From: an uncultured Zoogloea sp.
GTDB taxonomy: Bacteria > Pseudomonadota > Gammaproteobacteria > Burkholderiales > Rhodocyclaceae
DNA: 53,701 nt
NCBI GenBank assembly: GCA_937967645.1
Contig: CALBTT010000075.1
Span: forward strand, 1-53,701
Direction of reading: 5' to 3'
The position numbers were made by a program, and so were the translations under genes. Of this stretch, positions 24,642 through 32,281 are shown piece after piece. The notes under the pieces are model-generated. The model was not told the origin of the DNA, searched no databases, and saw nothing but the letters and a program-made list of their open reading frames with translations. Every line of letters begins with the position of its first letter. Within the stretch, counting starts at the first letter, position 1.

Positions 24642-24737
24642 AGCCCCGTTCTCCGGGGCAGTGGGGCCTTCCCGCCGGTCACGGGAGGGGGGGCGTACAA
24701 TGGCGGCCTGTCGTAGCCATCCCGCCTTGTCCTGCCT

Positions 24738-25598
24738 GTGTCCAATCGTCCTGCCATCCTGGTCCTGCCCAGCCCGTTTTTTTCCGATTCCGACACCATC
24801 CACCTGCTCGAGGAGGCGGACTGCGATCGACAGCATGTGCTGCGCCAGGTGGTATCCGGGGCCTATGACAAGCCTTATGTGATCGATGACGGGCAGACCC
24901 GCAGCCTGCATTTCTCCCTGTCGCTGATCCAGAGCACCATGAGACTCAAGGATCCGTTTGCGCTGGAGCTGGACTACACCCAGGCAATGATGAGCTTCCT
25001 GCTGTTCCTGGGCCGCCCCCGCCAGATCCTGATGCTCGGCCTGGGCGGCGGCTCACTGGCCAAGTTCTGCCACCGCCACGTGGGCTCGGCGCGCATCACG
25101 GTGGTGGAGATCGATCCCCGCGTGATCGCTTTCCGCGATGTCTTCGAGCTGCCCCCCGACGATGCCCGGCTGCGCGTCTGCGAGGGGGATGGCGCCGACT
25201 GGGTCGGGCGGAGCGCGGGCTGGGAGGAGCGTCCGGACGTGATCATGATGGACGCCTTCGACCGCCACGGCCTGTCGGGCTCGGTCAGCTCCATCGCCTT
25301 CTACCAGTCGGTGCACGACGCGCTCACCGGCAAGGGCCTGATGGTGGCCAATCTGGCCGGCGAGCGGGACGACCGTGAGGATCACCTGGCCATGATCGCG
25401 GAGGTCTTCGATGACCGGGTGCTGCGTTATTCGCTGCCGGACGGCAACGACATCGTGCTGGCCTTCCGGGCCCCCGGCTTCGCCCCCCGCTGGCGCGAGA
25501 TCGCCAATCAGGCCAAGGCCCTGCGCAGCCGCATGGGCCTGGATTTTCCCCGTTATGCCGAGCGCCTGGAGCGTAGCCGGCGCCTGCGCTACGCCTGA
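24738..25598 (+). CDS. Spermidine-synthase-like protein
   Basis: The 286-residue product has a Rossmann-type methyltransferase/aminopropyltransferase core. The glycine loop is MLGLGGGSLAKFCHRH at about 96-111, the acidic strand end VVEIDPRVI, and the acidic DAFDRHG stands where spermidine synthases have DSTDPVG. The N-terminal part is shorter and different from true SpeE, so the substrate is uncertain. It could be a polyamine aminopropyltransferase or one of the SpeE-like proteins of unknown activity. The GTG at 24738 is the only sensible start. A TACAAT -10-like box lies at 24696-24701 without a clear -35. It overlaps the convergent fdhD by 10 bases. Confidence 0.75.
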   Translation: MSNRPAILVLPSPFFSDSDTIHLLEEADCDRQHVLRQVVSGAYDKPYVIDDGQTRSLHFSLSLIQSTMRLKDPFALELDYTQAMMSFLLFLGRPRQILMLGLGGGSLAKFCHRHVGSARITVVEIDPRVIAFRDVFELPPDDARLRVCEGDGADWVGRSAGWEERPDVIMMDAFDRHGLSGSVSSIAFYQSVHDALTGKGLMVANLAGERDDREDHLAMIAEVFDDRVLRYSLPDGNDIVLAFRAPGFAPRWREIANQAKALRSRMGLDFPRYAERLERSRRLRYA

Positions 25599-26434
25599 TC
25601 CGGCCCGGTGAAGTGCCCGGCCCCCGCGTAGATCACCATGCGCCGGTCGCGGGCGAAGCCGGCCAGGCCCAGGCCGGCCTCCTCGGCCAGTTCCACCGCC
25701 AGCCCGGTCGGGGCGGATACCGCCACCAGGCAGCCGATGCCGAGGGCCAGGGTCTTCTGCACCATCTCATAGCTGGCCCGGCTCGACACCAGGACAAGGC
25801 CACCGGCCGGATCGAAGCGTGTCGCGGCCAGGTGGCCCAGCAGCTTGTCGAGGGCATTGTGGCGGCCCACGTCCTCGCGCAGGGCGAGGATCGTTCCGTT
25901 CCGGTCTATCCAGGCCGCGGCATGGACCGCGCCGGTGGCCTGGCGCAAGGGCTGGTGACCGGGCAGGGCGGCCAGGCCCGCGAAGGCCGCCTCGACGGGG
26001 ATCGGCGCTCGTGGCGGCAGATGAGGATGAGGGCGGGCCAGGGCATCCAGGCTTTCCACGCCGCACAGGCCGCAGCCGGTCCGTCCGGCCAGGTTGCGCC
26101 GGCGTGCCTTGAGGCCGGCAAAGCGCTCCGAGGCAATCTCGAGGCGCAGCTCGATGCCGCGGCTGCCGTCCACCCGCTCGGCGTCATACAGCTCTGAGCG
26201 GCTGGCCAGGATGCCCTCGCTCAGGCTGAAACCGAGGGCCAGGTCTTCCAGGTCGGTAGGGGTGGCAAGCAGGACGGCGTGGGAGATGCCGTTGTAGACC
26301 AGGGCGACGGGGATCTCCTCGATCAGCTGGTCGAGGCCGGTGGCGATGTGATCGCCGTCAACACGCCAGACCTGCGCGTTGCGGCTGGCTCTGGGTAGGT
26401 CGGATTGCTGCGTGGCGGGGGCGGGACAATGCAT
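25589..26434 (-). CDS. fdhD: Formate dehydrogenase accessory sulfurtransferase FdhD
   Basis: The 281-residue product carries the FdhD signature: an EEIPVALVYNGISHAVLLATPTD-like N-terminal region, the catalytic CGLCG (Cys121, Cys124), and EDVGRHNALDKLLG. FdhD passes sulfur from the cysteine desulfurase IscS to the molybdenum cofactor so that formate dehydrogenase becomes active. No formate dehydrogenase is in the window, but the gene fits the molybdate uptake genes at 2-5 kb. A -10-like TACAAT sits 5 bases before the ATG, which would give a nearly leaderless message. Confidence 0.95.
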   Translation of the reverse strand: MHCPAPATQQSDLPRASRNAQVWRVDGDHIATGLDQLIEEIPVALVYNGISHAVLLATPTDLEDLALGFSLSEGILASRSELYDAERVDGSRGIELRLEIASERFAGLKARRRNLAGRTGCGLCGVESLDALARPHPHLPPRAPIPVEAAFAGLAALPGHQPLRQATGAVHAAAWIDRNGTILALREDVGRHNALDKLLGHLAATRFDPAGGLVLVSSRASYEMVQKTLALGIGCLVAVSAPTGLAVELAEEAGLGLAGFARDRRMVIYAGAGHFTGPDQA

Positions 26435-26439
26435 GCCCC

Positions 26440-26445
26440 ATTGTA
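26440..26445 (-). promoter_or_regulatory. -10-like box of fdhD
   Basis: TACAAT on the minus strand, five bases before the ATG at 26434. No convincing -35 is present at 17 bases. If used, transcription would begin at or within a base or two of the start codon. Confidence 0.3.
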
Positions 26446-26465
26446 GCGGCAGCAGGGGCGCGGGT

Positions 26466-28343
26466 TCAGCCTTCGATGCGTTGTCCGCCGCGTCGCTTGG
26501 CGCGTTGCATGCGCATGTCGGCTACCTCCAGCAAGCCGGCAGCGGTGTCGGCGTCTTCCGGGAAAAGGGCGATTCCCATGCTGGCACCGAGGGAGGAGCG
26601 GGGGAAGGGGCGTTGGACCGGTTCGTGGAGCGCGGTCAGTACCTTGTTGGCGACCTGCTCGGCATGCTGCAGCTGGTCCAGCCCCGGCAGCAGGATCACG
26701 AAGGCGTCGCCCTCGAGCCGGGCCACGGAGTCACAGGTGCGCACGGTGTGGCGCAGCCGGTCAGCGATCTCCATCAGGACGTGGTCGCCCGTGGCGTGTC
26801 CGGCCAGGTCATTGATCCGCTTGAAGTCGTCCACGTCGAGGAGGATGACCCCGACCCGTTCCCGGTTGCGGCGGGCCTGGGCGATGGCCTGGTTGAGGCG
26901 GTCGCTCAGCAGGCGGCGGTTGGGCAGGCCGGTGAGATGGTCGTGATAGGCCAGGTGATGGACGCGCTCCTCGCTGCGGATCCGTTCCGTGACGTCGATC
27001 GCCGTGCCGTGGTAGCCCGCGAAGGCGCCATGGTCGTCGAGACGGGGCATACCGGAGAGGTGCAGGTGCAGGGGAGGGCGCATGCCGTCGGGAACGGTCA
27101 CGCGGAGGTCGCGGAAGCCCTGCCGGCCTTCGAATATCTCCCGCAACTGCTCGCTGCTCAGGCCCGGGCTGCAGTCGCTGCGGGGAAACTGCCACCAGGT
27201 GCGGCCGATATTGCGGCACAGGCGCTGGTCGTCCCCCGAGCCGTGGTGAGCGATGTGCATCAGGCGGTGCTCGCAGTCCGTCTGCCAGTACCAGTCCGAC
27301 CCTTGCTCGAGCAGTGCGCGCAGTTGCTTGTGGGCCAGGGCCTCGCGGGCATCTTCGAGGAGACGGTTGGAGATGTCGGCGGCGACCCAGACCGCCTGTA
27401 TGGGGCGGGTGTTGGTGCCCACCCTGCGGCCGGAGATTTCTGCCCAGAAATCGCTTCCATCATGTCGCCGCAGCCGGGTCACCCCGTGATAGGTCGCGCC
27501 CCGGCCGAAGGCCTCCAGGGCGGCCCGCGCATGACGCTGCCAGTCACCGCGGTCGGCGAGGCAGCGGCGCAGGCTGTGATCCCTGGCCCCGTGATGCGGC
27601 AGGCGCATGACATCCGAGAAGTTGCGGTTCCAGCGCTGGATGCGATGCCCGTGGGTCAGCACCACGGCCTCGCGGGTGTTGTCCAGCATCAGCTGCTGGG
27701 CCTCGATCTGGCTGGCGCCGTTGGCGCGACGGCGCACCACGCTGCGGTGGGACGAATGCAACAGGCTGTTGAGGGTCAGCGCGAAGACCACGAAAAGGCC
27801 GAGCAGCAGGCTGCCATGGGGCAGCCCGGGGGGGGGATCGGCCAGGGTCTGGATGAACAGGGGCAGCAGGGTGGCGGTGATGAACACGGCAAACGCGGTC
27901 CGGCTGCCCGACAGGATGCTGGCACCGGCGAGCGTTACGCCGCCCAGCACGGCGTACTGCGTGGCCAGGGCCAGCGCCGGTGCATCAGAGGGGACCACCA
28001 GCGGCAGCGTACCCCAGGTGCCGCCGCCGATCAGCGCACTGGCGGCCGAGAAGTAGTGGCGTAGCAAGGGGTCGCGCAACGGCGCCAGGCCCTGCCATCC
28101 GTTTGGAGGGTGAGCCATCAGCAGCAGCACGGCCTGACTGGCGGTGAGGGCCAGCCACCAGGCAGCCAGTGCGGCCTGCGCATCTATCTGGGTGGACAGC
28201 ACGGTCACGCACAGCAGGGCGGTCAGCTGGCCGGTGCCATGCATCCGCAGGGCATGCGACAAGCGGGACGGGGAGGCCCGGCGCCGCACGGCGTGTGCTG
28301 GCCTGGTGTCCTGGCGGAAGAGGGAAAGGCTGCCAAATTTCAT
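26466..28343 (-). CDS. Membrane PAS-GGDEF protein with degenerate active site
   Basis: The 625-residue product has about five to six membrane helices in its first 200 residues. Two PAS-type domains follow at about 220-330 and 345-460, then a GGDEF domain at about 460-620 (HHLAYHDHLTGLPNRRLLSDRL). The GGDEF signature itself reads EGDAF (residues 544-548), so the conserved first Gly and the metal-binding Glu are lost. The inhibitory-site motif RTCD lies exactly five residues before it, as in active enzymes. The ATG at 28343 lacks a clear ribosome binding site; the frame is open to 28520. It may be a c-di-GMP receptor rather than a synthase. It is divergent from gluQRS, and a perfect CGGGAT/ATCCCG palindrome lies at 28452-28464. 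Confidence 0.85.
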   Translation of the reverse strand: MKFGSLSLFRQDTRPAHAVRRRASPSRLSHALRMHGTGQLTALLCVTVLSTQIDAQAALAAWWLALTASQAVLLLMAHPPNGWQGLAPLRDPLLRHYFSAASALIGGGTWGTLPLVVPSDAPALALATQYAVLGGVTLAGASILSGSRTAFAVFITATLLPLFIQTLADPPPGLPHGSLLLGLFVVFALTLNSLLHSSHRSVVRRRANGASQIEAQQLMLDNTREAVVLTHGHRIQRWNRNFSDVMRLPHHGARDHSLRRCLADRGDWQRHARAALEAFGRGATYHGVTRLRRHDGSDFWAEISGRRVGTNTRPIQAVWVAADISNRLLEDAREALAHKQLRALLEQGSDWYWQTDCEHRLMHIAHHGSGDDQRLCRNIGRTWWQFPRSDCSPGLSSEQLREIFEGRQGFRDLRVTVPDGMRPPLHLHLSGMPRLDDHGAFAGYHGTAIDVTERIRSEERVHHLAYHDHLTGLPNRRLLSDRLNQAIAQARRNRERVGVILLDVDDFKRINDLAGHATGDHVLMEIADRLRHTVRTCDSVARLEGDAFVILLPGLDQLQHAEQVANKVLTALHEPVQRPFPRSSLGASMGIALFPEDADTAAGLLEVADMRMQRAKRRGGQRIEG

Positions 28344-28561
28344 GCGGGATGCGTCAGGACGACGGCTGGATGCGGGAGGCGTCGGTGGTGATGTGCCCGT
28401 TTCGCGGCAGCGGCTTCGCTGCGACAATCGAACTTTCGACCCGTTCGAGTGCGGGATTATCCCGACCTGAGCATGGGGACGGAATATGCCGAAAGTTATA
28501 GTTTTCAATGACTTTCGCATAATATTTTGATTCTTAAAGATATTGTGTCATTTGTAAGAGG

Positions 28562-29500
28562 ATGAAAGCGGTGCCGGAATCTCATCCCGAGGTCATGCGA
28601 AGCCCGGTTGTCGGGCGGTTTGCGCCTTCGCCCAGTGGTCCCTTGCATTTCGGGTCCCTGGTGGCGGCGTTGGGCAGCTGCCTGTCGGCGCGCAGCCAGG
28701 GGGGGCAATGGCTGCTGCGCATCGAGGATGTGGATGTGCCGCGCTCCATGCCCGGTGCGGCGGAGGGGATCCTGCGCACCCTTGAGCATTTCGGCTTCGA
28801 ATGGGACGGGCCGGTGGTCTGGCAGAGCCACCGCACGGCGGCCTACCAGGATGCCTTCGAGCGCCTGAAGACCGGGGGCCACCTCTTCCCCTGTGCCTGC
28901 ACGCGGAAGGAAATGGCGGACTCGGCGCTGGCCCGGGACGGGACACGGCGTTACCCGGGAACCTGCCGTGACGGGCTGGCGTCAGGTCGGTTGCCGAGGG
29001 CCTGGCGGCTCAGGGTGCCATCCGGCGAGGTGGGCTTCGACGACGCCGTGCAGGGCCGGGTGGTGGAGAACGTGCTGATGGATGTGGGGGACTTCGTCCT
29101 GCTCCGGGCGGACGGCCTGTTCGCCTATCAGCTGGCGGTGGTGGTGGATGATGCGGAGGCGGGTGTCACCGAGGTGGTGCGGGGGGCCGACCTGCTGGAC
29201 TCGACGCCCCGCCAGATCCTGCTGCAGCGCCTGCTCGGCCTGCCGCAGCCGGCCTATGCCCATCTGCCGGTGGCCGCCAACGCGGCGGGCGAGAAGCTCT
29301 CCAAGCAGACCCTGGCGCGTGCCGTGGAGGGCCTGGCGCCAGGCCGGCTGCTGGTGGATGTGCTGGATTTCCTGGGCCAGTGCCCACCGCCCGGACTGGC
29401 AGAGTCCGATCTGGCGGCGGTATGGGCGTGGGGCCTCGCCAACTGGGCGCCGGCCCGGATCCCCAGGCTGCGTCAGGCGCCAGCGCCGGCCGGGGTCTGA
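28562..29500 (+). CDS. gluQRS: Glutamyl-Q tRNA(Asp) synthetase
   Basis: The 312-residue product is a truncated glutamyl-tRNA synthetase catalytic core. GRFAPSPSGPLHFGSLVAALGS has the class I HIGH-like site, LRIEDVDVPR follows, zinc-ligand-like Cys residues lie in CACTRKE and GTCRDG, and the KMSKS-like loop is EKLSKQTLA. There is no anticodon-binding domain, as expected. The enzyme attaches glutamate to queuosine in the anticodon of tRNA(Asp). The ATG at 28562 has AAGAGG close before it; the ATG at 28595 with GAGG is a good alternative. Confidence 0.93.
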   Translation: MKAVPESHPEVMRSPVVGRFAPSPSGPLHFGSLVAALGSCLSARSQGGQWLLRIEDVDVPRSMPGAAEGILRTLEHFGFEWDGPVVWQSHRTAAYQDAFERLKTGGHLFPCACTRKEMADSALARDGTRRYPGTCRDGLASGRLPRAWRLRVPSGEVGFDDAVQGRVVENVLMDVGDFVLLRADGLFAYQLAVVVDDAEAGVTEVVRGADLLDSTPRQILLQRLLGLPQPAYAHLPVAANAAGEKLSKQTLARAVEGLAPGRLLVDVLDFLGQCPPPGLAESDLAAVWAWGLANWAPARIPRLRQAPAPAGV

Positions 29501-29512
29501 GGTGGGCCGGGT

Positions 29513-30451
29513 CTAGGCCCGATCCGGCGCGGGGTGGGCCTCCCGCCAGCTCCGCAGGGCCTCGGGCAGCTCATCGATGGACGCGAATACCTGTACGTTG
29601 GGCAGCTTGCGGGCCTGTCCGGTGATGCCTGCGCCCCCCACCCACAGGCCGGTATCGGGACCCAGCCCCTCACGCAGGCTGCGCAGGCCGTCCAGGGCCA
29701 GGCGGGCCGGGAAGGCCGCGCTGAACGAGACCGCCACGATGTCGAAGCGACCGGCGCGGGCGGCATTGCGGATGTCGTCCAGGGGCGTCTGGGTGCCCAG
29801 GGAGATGCAGCAGGCGCCCTCCGGCACCATCATGGCTTCGGCCATCAGCAGGCCGAGGGCGTGCTGCTCATCGGGAAAGGTGGTCAGCAGCACCCGCGGG
29901 CGCCCTGCGCTCGCCGCGGCCTGACTGCTGATGGCCGCGCGCAGCAGGTTCTGCACCTGCTCCGTGTACAGGTGCTCTTCGGGCACCTCGAGTTCGCCGC
30001 GCAGCCAGGCGTCGCCCACCATCATGTTGAGGGGGGCCAGCACCTCTCCGACGAAGCGCTGCAGGCCGAGTTTCATGAGCAGTTGCTGCAGGCTGCGGCG
30101 CAGGTCTTCATGCAGGTGCAGGCGCACGAATTTCAGGATCGTCTCGAATTGGGCGCTGCGTGCCGGGTCGGCGGATGGCTGTGCCGTACCGAGGCCACCG
30201 AGGAGCTCGGACAGGGCGGTGGGCTCCAGACCGATGAGCTTTGCCGGGCGTAGCCCCTGATCGATCAGGCGTCGGATCAGGCGCAGCTTGTCGACCTGAT
30301 CGGCGGGATAGACCCGCTCACCGTTGCTGTCGCGGGCTGGAGCGGGAAAGCCATAGCGCCGTTCCCAGACACGCAGGGTGTCTTTGGCCAGTCCGGTGTC
30401 GCGCTCCACTGCGGCGATCGAAAGGCCGGATGGTGGAAGAGATGTATTCAT
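29513..30451 (-). CDS. litR: MerR-family regulator with B12-binding domain, CarH/LitR type
   Basis: The 312-residue product has a MerR helix-turn-helix (about 8-75; IAAVERDTGLAKDTLRVWERRYGFP), a B12-dependent helical bundle (about 95-180) and a cobalamin-binding Rossmann domain (about 185-305). Both hallmarks of adenosylcobalamin photoreceptors are intact: W-x9-EH (Trp149, Glu159, His160) and E-x-H-x-x-G (Glu195, His197, Gly200). In CarH/LitR the dark B12-bound tetramer represses, and light breaks the Co-C bond and releases DNA. The ATG at 30451 is followed immediately upstream by a perfect inverted repeat, so it likely represses itself and the divergent operon. Symbol given by family resemblance. 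Confidence 0.88.
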   Translation of the reverse strand: MNTSLPPSGLSIAAVERDTGLAKDTLRVWERRYGFPAPARDSNGERVYPADQVDKLRLIRRLIDQGLRPAKLIGLEPTALSELLGGLGTAQPSADPARSAQFETILKFVRLHLHEDLRRSLQQLLMKLGLQRFVGEVLAPLNMMVGDAWLRGELEVPEEHLYTEQVQNLLRAAISSQAAASAGRPRVLLTTFPDEQHALGLLMAEAMMVPEGACCISLGTQTPLDDIRNAARAGRFDIVAVSFSAAFPARLALDGLRSLREGLGPDTGLWVGGAGITGQARKLPNVQVFASIDELPEALRSWREAHPAPDRA

Positions 30452-30470
30452 ATTTTGTCCTGGACAAAAT
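30452..30470. promoter_or_regulatory. Operator 1 of the B12/light regulator
   Basis: ATTTTGTCC-T-GGACAAAAT is a perfect 9-1-9 palindrome touching the regulator's start codon on one side and the -35 of the divergent promoter on the other. Confidence 0.75.
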
Positions 30471-30471
30471 G

Positions 30472-30500
30472 TTGACATGCCGGAAGTTTGATCCTAGTGT
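30472..30500 (+). promoter_or_regulatory. Promoter of the light/stress operon
   Basis: A consensus -35 TTGACA (30472-30477), 17 bases, then TAGTGT (30495-30500). It lies between the two operators. The strong -35 and weak -10 suit a repressed housekeeping-sigma promoter. Confidence 0.6.
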
Positions 30501-30517
30501 AGGGGCATGACCAACCA

Positions 30518-30530
30518 TTGTCCAGGACAA
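30518..30530. promoter_or_regulatory. Operator 2 of the B12/light regulator
   Basis: TTGTCC-A-GGACAA, the same half-site as operator 1, placed after the predicted transcription start and just before the ATG at 30537. Confidence 0.7.
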
Positions 30531-30536
30531 AAGACC

Positions 30537-30734
30537 ATGAAAACGCGTGATCTCACACCGCTTCGGATGGGCCTGGCTGCAGGCTTCGTTTTCCTCCTGG
30601 GCGTCGCTGGTTTCGTTTCGGCATTGCAGTTTCCGGCTCTGGAAAAAAGCCTCGCTGTTGAGGGACGTTCTGAGTTTGTCCTGGACGAGGATCTGGACGT
30701 GAAGCTGTTTGTCCACCAGAACCGTCCTGCCTGA
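30537..30734 (+). CDS. Small membrane protein, first gene of the light/stress operon
   Basis: The 65-residue product has a basic start, one membrane helix (about 10-30; LAAGFVFLLGVAGFVSAL) and an acidic, probably periplasmic, tail. I do not recognise a family. The ATG at 30537 has AGGAC about 10 bases before it; an ATG at 30507 would put operator 2 in the coding sequence. It lies 15 bases before the glutathione peroxidase gene and shares its promoter. Confidence 0.6.
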   Translation: MKTRDLTPLRMGLAAGFVFLLGVAGFVSALQFPALEKSLAVEGRSEFVLDEDLDVKLFVHQNRPA

Positions 30735-30749
30735 TTCTGGAGACCTTCC

Positions 30750-31313
30750 ATGCGATTCCTCCGCCACTGGGCTGCAGCCCTGCTCCTTCTTCCCCTCGCC
30801 GGTCATGCGACCGCCGCCGAAGAGGCCTGCCCGGCCCTGCTCGATCACCGCTTCCCGCGCCTGCAGGACGAGCAGTCCCAGAACCTCTGCCAGTACCGGG
30901 GCAAGGTGGTGCTGGTGGTCAATACCGCCAGCTATTGCGGCTTCACGGGCCAGTACGACGGGCTCGAAAAGATGTATGCCCGCTACAAGGACCAGGGCCT
31001 GGTGGTGCTGGGCTTTCCGTCCAATGACTTCGGCAGCCAGGAGCCGGGCAGCAACAAGGAGATCGCCGATTTCTGCCGCCTGACCTACGGCGTCAAGTTC
31101 CCGATGCTGGCCAAGACCGAGGTGCTCGGTTCGGGGACCAATCCCCTCTACAAGCAGCTGGCTTCGCTCACCGGTGAGCGGCCCAAGTGGAATTTCCATA
31201 AGTACCTGATCGACCGTAGTGGCCAGAAGGTCCTGAGCTTCCCCAGTACGACCGCGCCCGACAGCCGCAGTCTCGTGACTGCGGTCGAGAAGGCCCTTGC
31301 TGCCCGTCCGTGA
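30750..31313 (+). CDS. Exported glutathione peroxidase-family thiol peroxidase
   Basis: The 187-residue product has a Sec signal peptide (to about residue 23). The glutathione peroxidase core includes VVNTASYCGFTGQY with the peroxidatic cysteine (Cys, not selenocysteine), GFPSNDFGSQEPGS and WNFHKYLIDRSG with the conserved Trp-Asn. These enzymes reduce hydrogen and lipid peroxides, usually with thioredoxin-like donors in bacteria. Export places it in the periplasm, where it could repair oxidised lipids. It is the second gene of the operon. Confidence 0.9.
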   Translation: MRFLRHWAAALLLLPLAGHATAAEEACPALLDHRFPRLQDEQSQNLCQYRGKVVLVVNTASYCGFTGQYDGLEKMYARYKDQGLVVLGFPSNDFGSQEPGSNKEIADFCRLTYGVKFPMLAKTEVLGSGTNPLYKQLASLTGERPKWNFHKYLIDRSGQKVLSFPSTTAPDSRSLVTAVEKALAARP

Positions 31314-31343
31314 GCCCACCCCTGTCTTGAGGAGCGCCTGCCC

Positions 31344-32144
31344 GTGAATGCACCCGAACGATTCCACCTGCCCGACATCCAGTCTTCTGCCGATCTGCGC
31401 CAGCTCGCCATCCAGCGGGTTGGCGTGCGTGGGCTGCGCTACCCCCTGCGCATCCGCGACCAGCAGGGACAGATCCTGCACACCGTCGCGACCCTGGAGA
31501 TGACGGTCTTCCTGCCGCCCGATGTCAAAGGCACGCACATGTCCCGCTTCGTGGAGGTCCTCGAGCAGGAGCGTGAGGCCCTCGACCTGTCGGGTGTCCG
31601 CAGCCTGTTCCAGGACACCCTGCAGCGCCTGGCGGCGCCGGCGGGTCGCATCGAGATGCGTTTTCCGTACTTTGTGCGCAAGCAGGCGCCAGTGTCTGGG
31701 GTCGAGAGCCTGCTCGACCTGGATGCCTCCGTATGCGTGGAGCAGGCCGAAGGCCAGGCGCCGACGCTGACCCTCCAGGCTGTGGTGCCGGTGACCAGCC
31801 TGTGCCCCTGCTCGAAGAAGATCTCCGACTACGGTGCCCACAACCAGCGCTCTCACCTGACCCTCACCGCCACCCTGCGCGACGACATGAGTCTCGAGGA
31901 GCTGGTGCGGATCGCCGAAGAGGAAGCCTCCTGCGAGGTTTTCGGCCTGCTCAAGCGGCCGGACGAGAAGTGGGTCACCGAGCGCGCCTATGACAATCCG
32001 AAGTTCGTCGAAGACCTGGTGCGGGATGTCGCCCTGCGCCTCAAGGCGGATCCCCGGATCGAGCGCTGGACCGTGGAGTCCGAGAACTTCGAGTCCATCC
32101 ACAACCACTCCGCCTACGCCCTGATCGAGGGGCGCAATGCCTGA
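31344..32144 (+). CDS. folE2: GTP cyclohydrolase I, type IB (FolE2)
   Basis: The 266-residue product has the FolE2 pattern. It begins with PDIQSS, as many FolE2 proteins do, and contains the metal/catalytic region VTSLCPCSKKISDYGAHNQRS and CEVFGLLKRPDEKWVTERAYDNPKFVEDLVRD. It makes dihydroneopterin triphosphate from GTP, the first step to folate and to pterins. FolE2 works with several metals and often backs up FolE under zinc shortage or oxidative stress. In this operon it could supply a pterin, for example for a photolyase antenna made elsewhere. The GTG at 31344 has GAGGAG before it. Confidence 0.95.
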   Translation: MNAPERFHLPDIQSSADLRQLAIQRVGVRGLRYPLRIRDQQGQILHTVATLEMTVFLPPDVKGTHMSRFVEVLEQEREALDLSGVRSLFQDTLQRLAAPAGRIEMRFPYFVRKQAPVSGVESLLDLDASVCVEQAEGQAPTLTLQAVVPVTSLCPCSKKISDYGAHNQRSHLTLTATLRDDMSLEELVRIAEEEASCEVFGLLKRPDEKWVTERAYDNPKFVEDLVRDVALRLKADPRIERWTVESENFESIHNHSAYALIEGRNA

Positions 32145-32166
32145 TCACGCCCGGAAGGACTCCATC

Positions 32167-32271
32167 ATGGACATCGAACGACTGATCCTGCGCAAGCGTC
32201 TCTCCCTTTCCTTCCGGAAATGGGTGGCCGTGCGTGCCCGTCGCCTGGCGCTGCGGCGCCGGCTGGCCTGA
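32167..32271 (+). CDS. Small arginine-rich peptide
   Basis: A 34-residue reading frame starting MDIERLILRKRLSLSFRKW and ending in an Arg-rich tail (about 13 basic residues). GGAAGGA lies 7 bases before the ATG. An in-frame ATG at 32137 overlapping the folE2 stop would give 44 residues. It fills the only gap between folE2 and the FAD enzyme and ends 10 bases before the latter. No family is recognised; it resembles short basic DUF1127-like peptides in composition only. Confidence 0.45.
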   Translation: MDIERLILRKRLSLSFRKWVAVRARRLALRRRLA

Positions 32272-32281
32272 GGAGAACGCC

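Noticed and set aside
24643..24659. GCCCCG/CGGGGC hairpin before the chemoreceptor promoter
   Set aside because: Short, without T-run, and not after a gene end in either direction; no role can be supported.
22913..24868. 651-codon plus-strand frame opposite the membrane chemoreceptor
   Set aside because: Antisense shadow of a canonical chemoreceptor.
30318..32108. 596-codon minus-strand frame opposite the peroxidase and folE2 genes
   Set aside because: Antisense to two recognised genes and the operator region.
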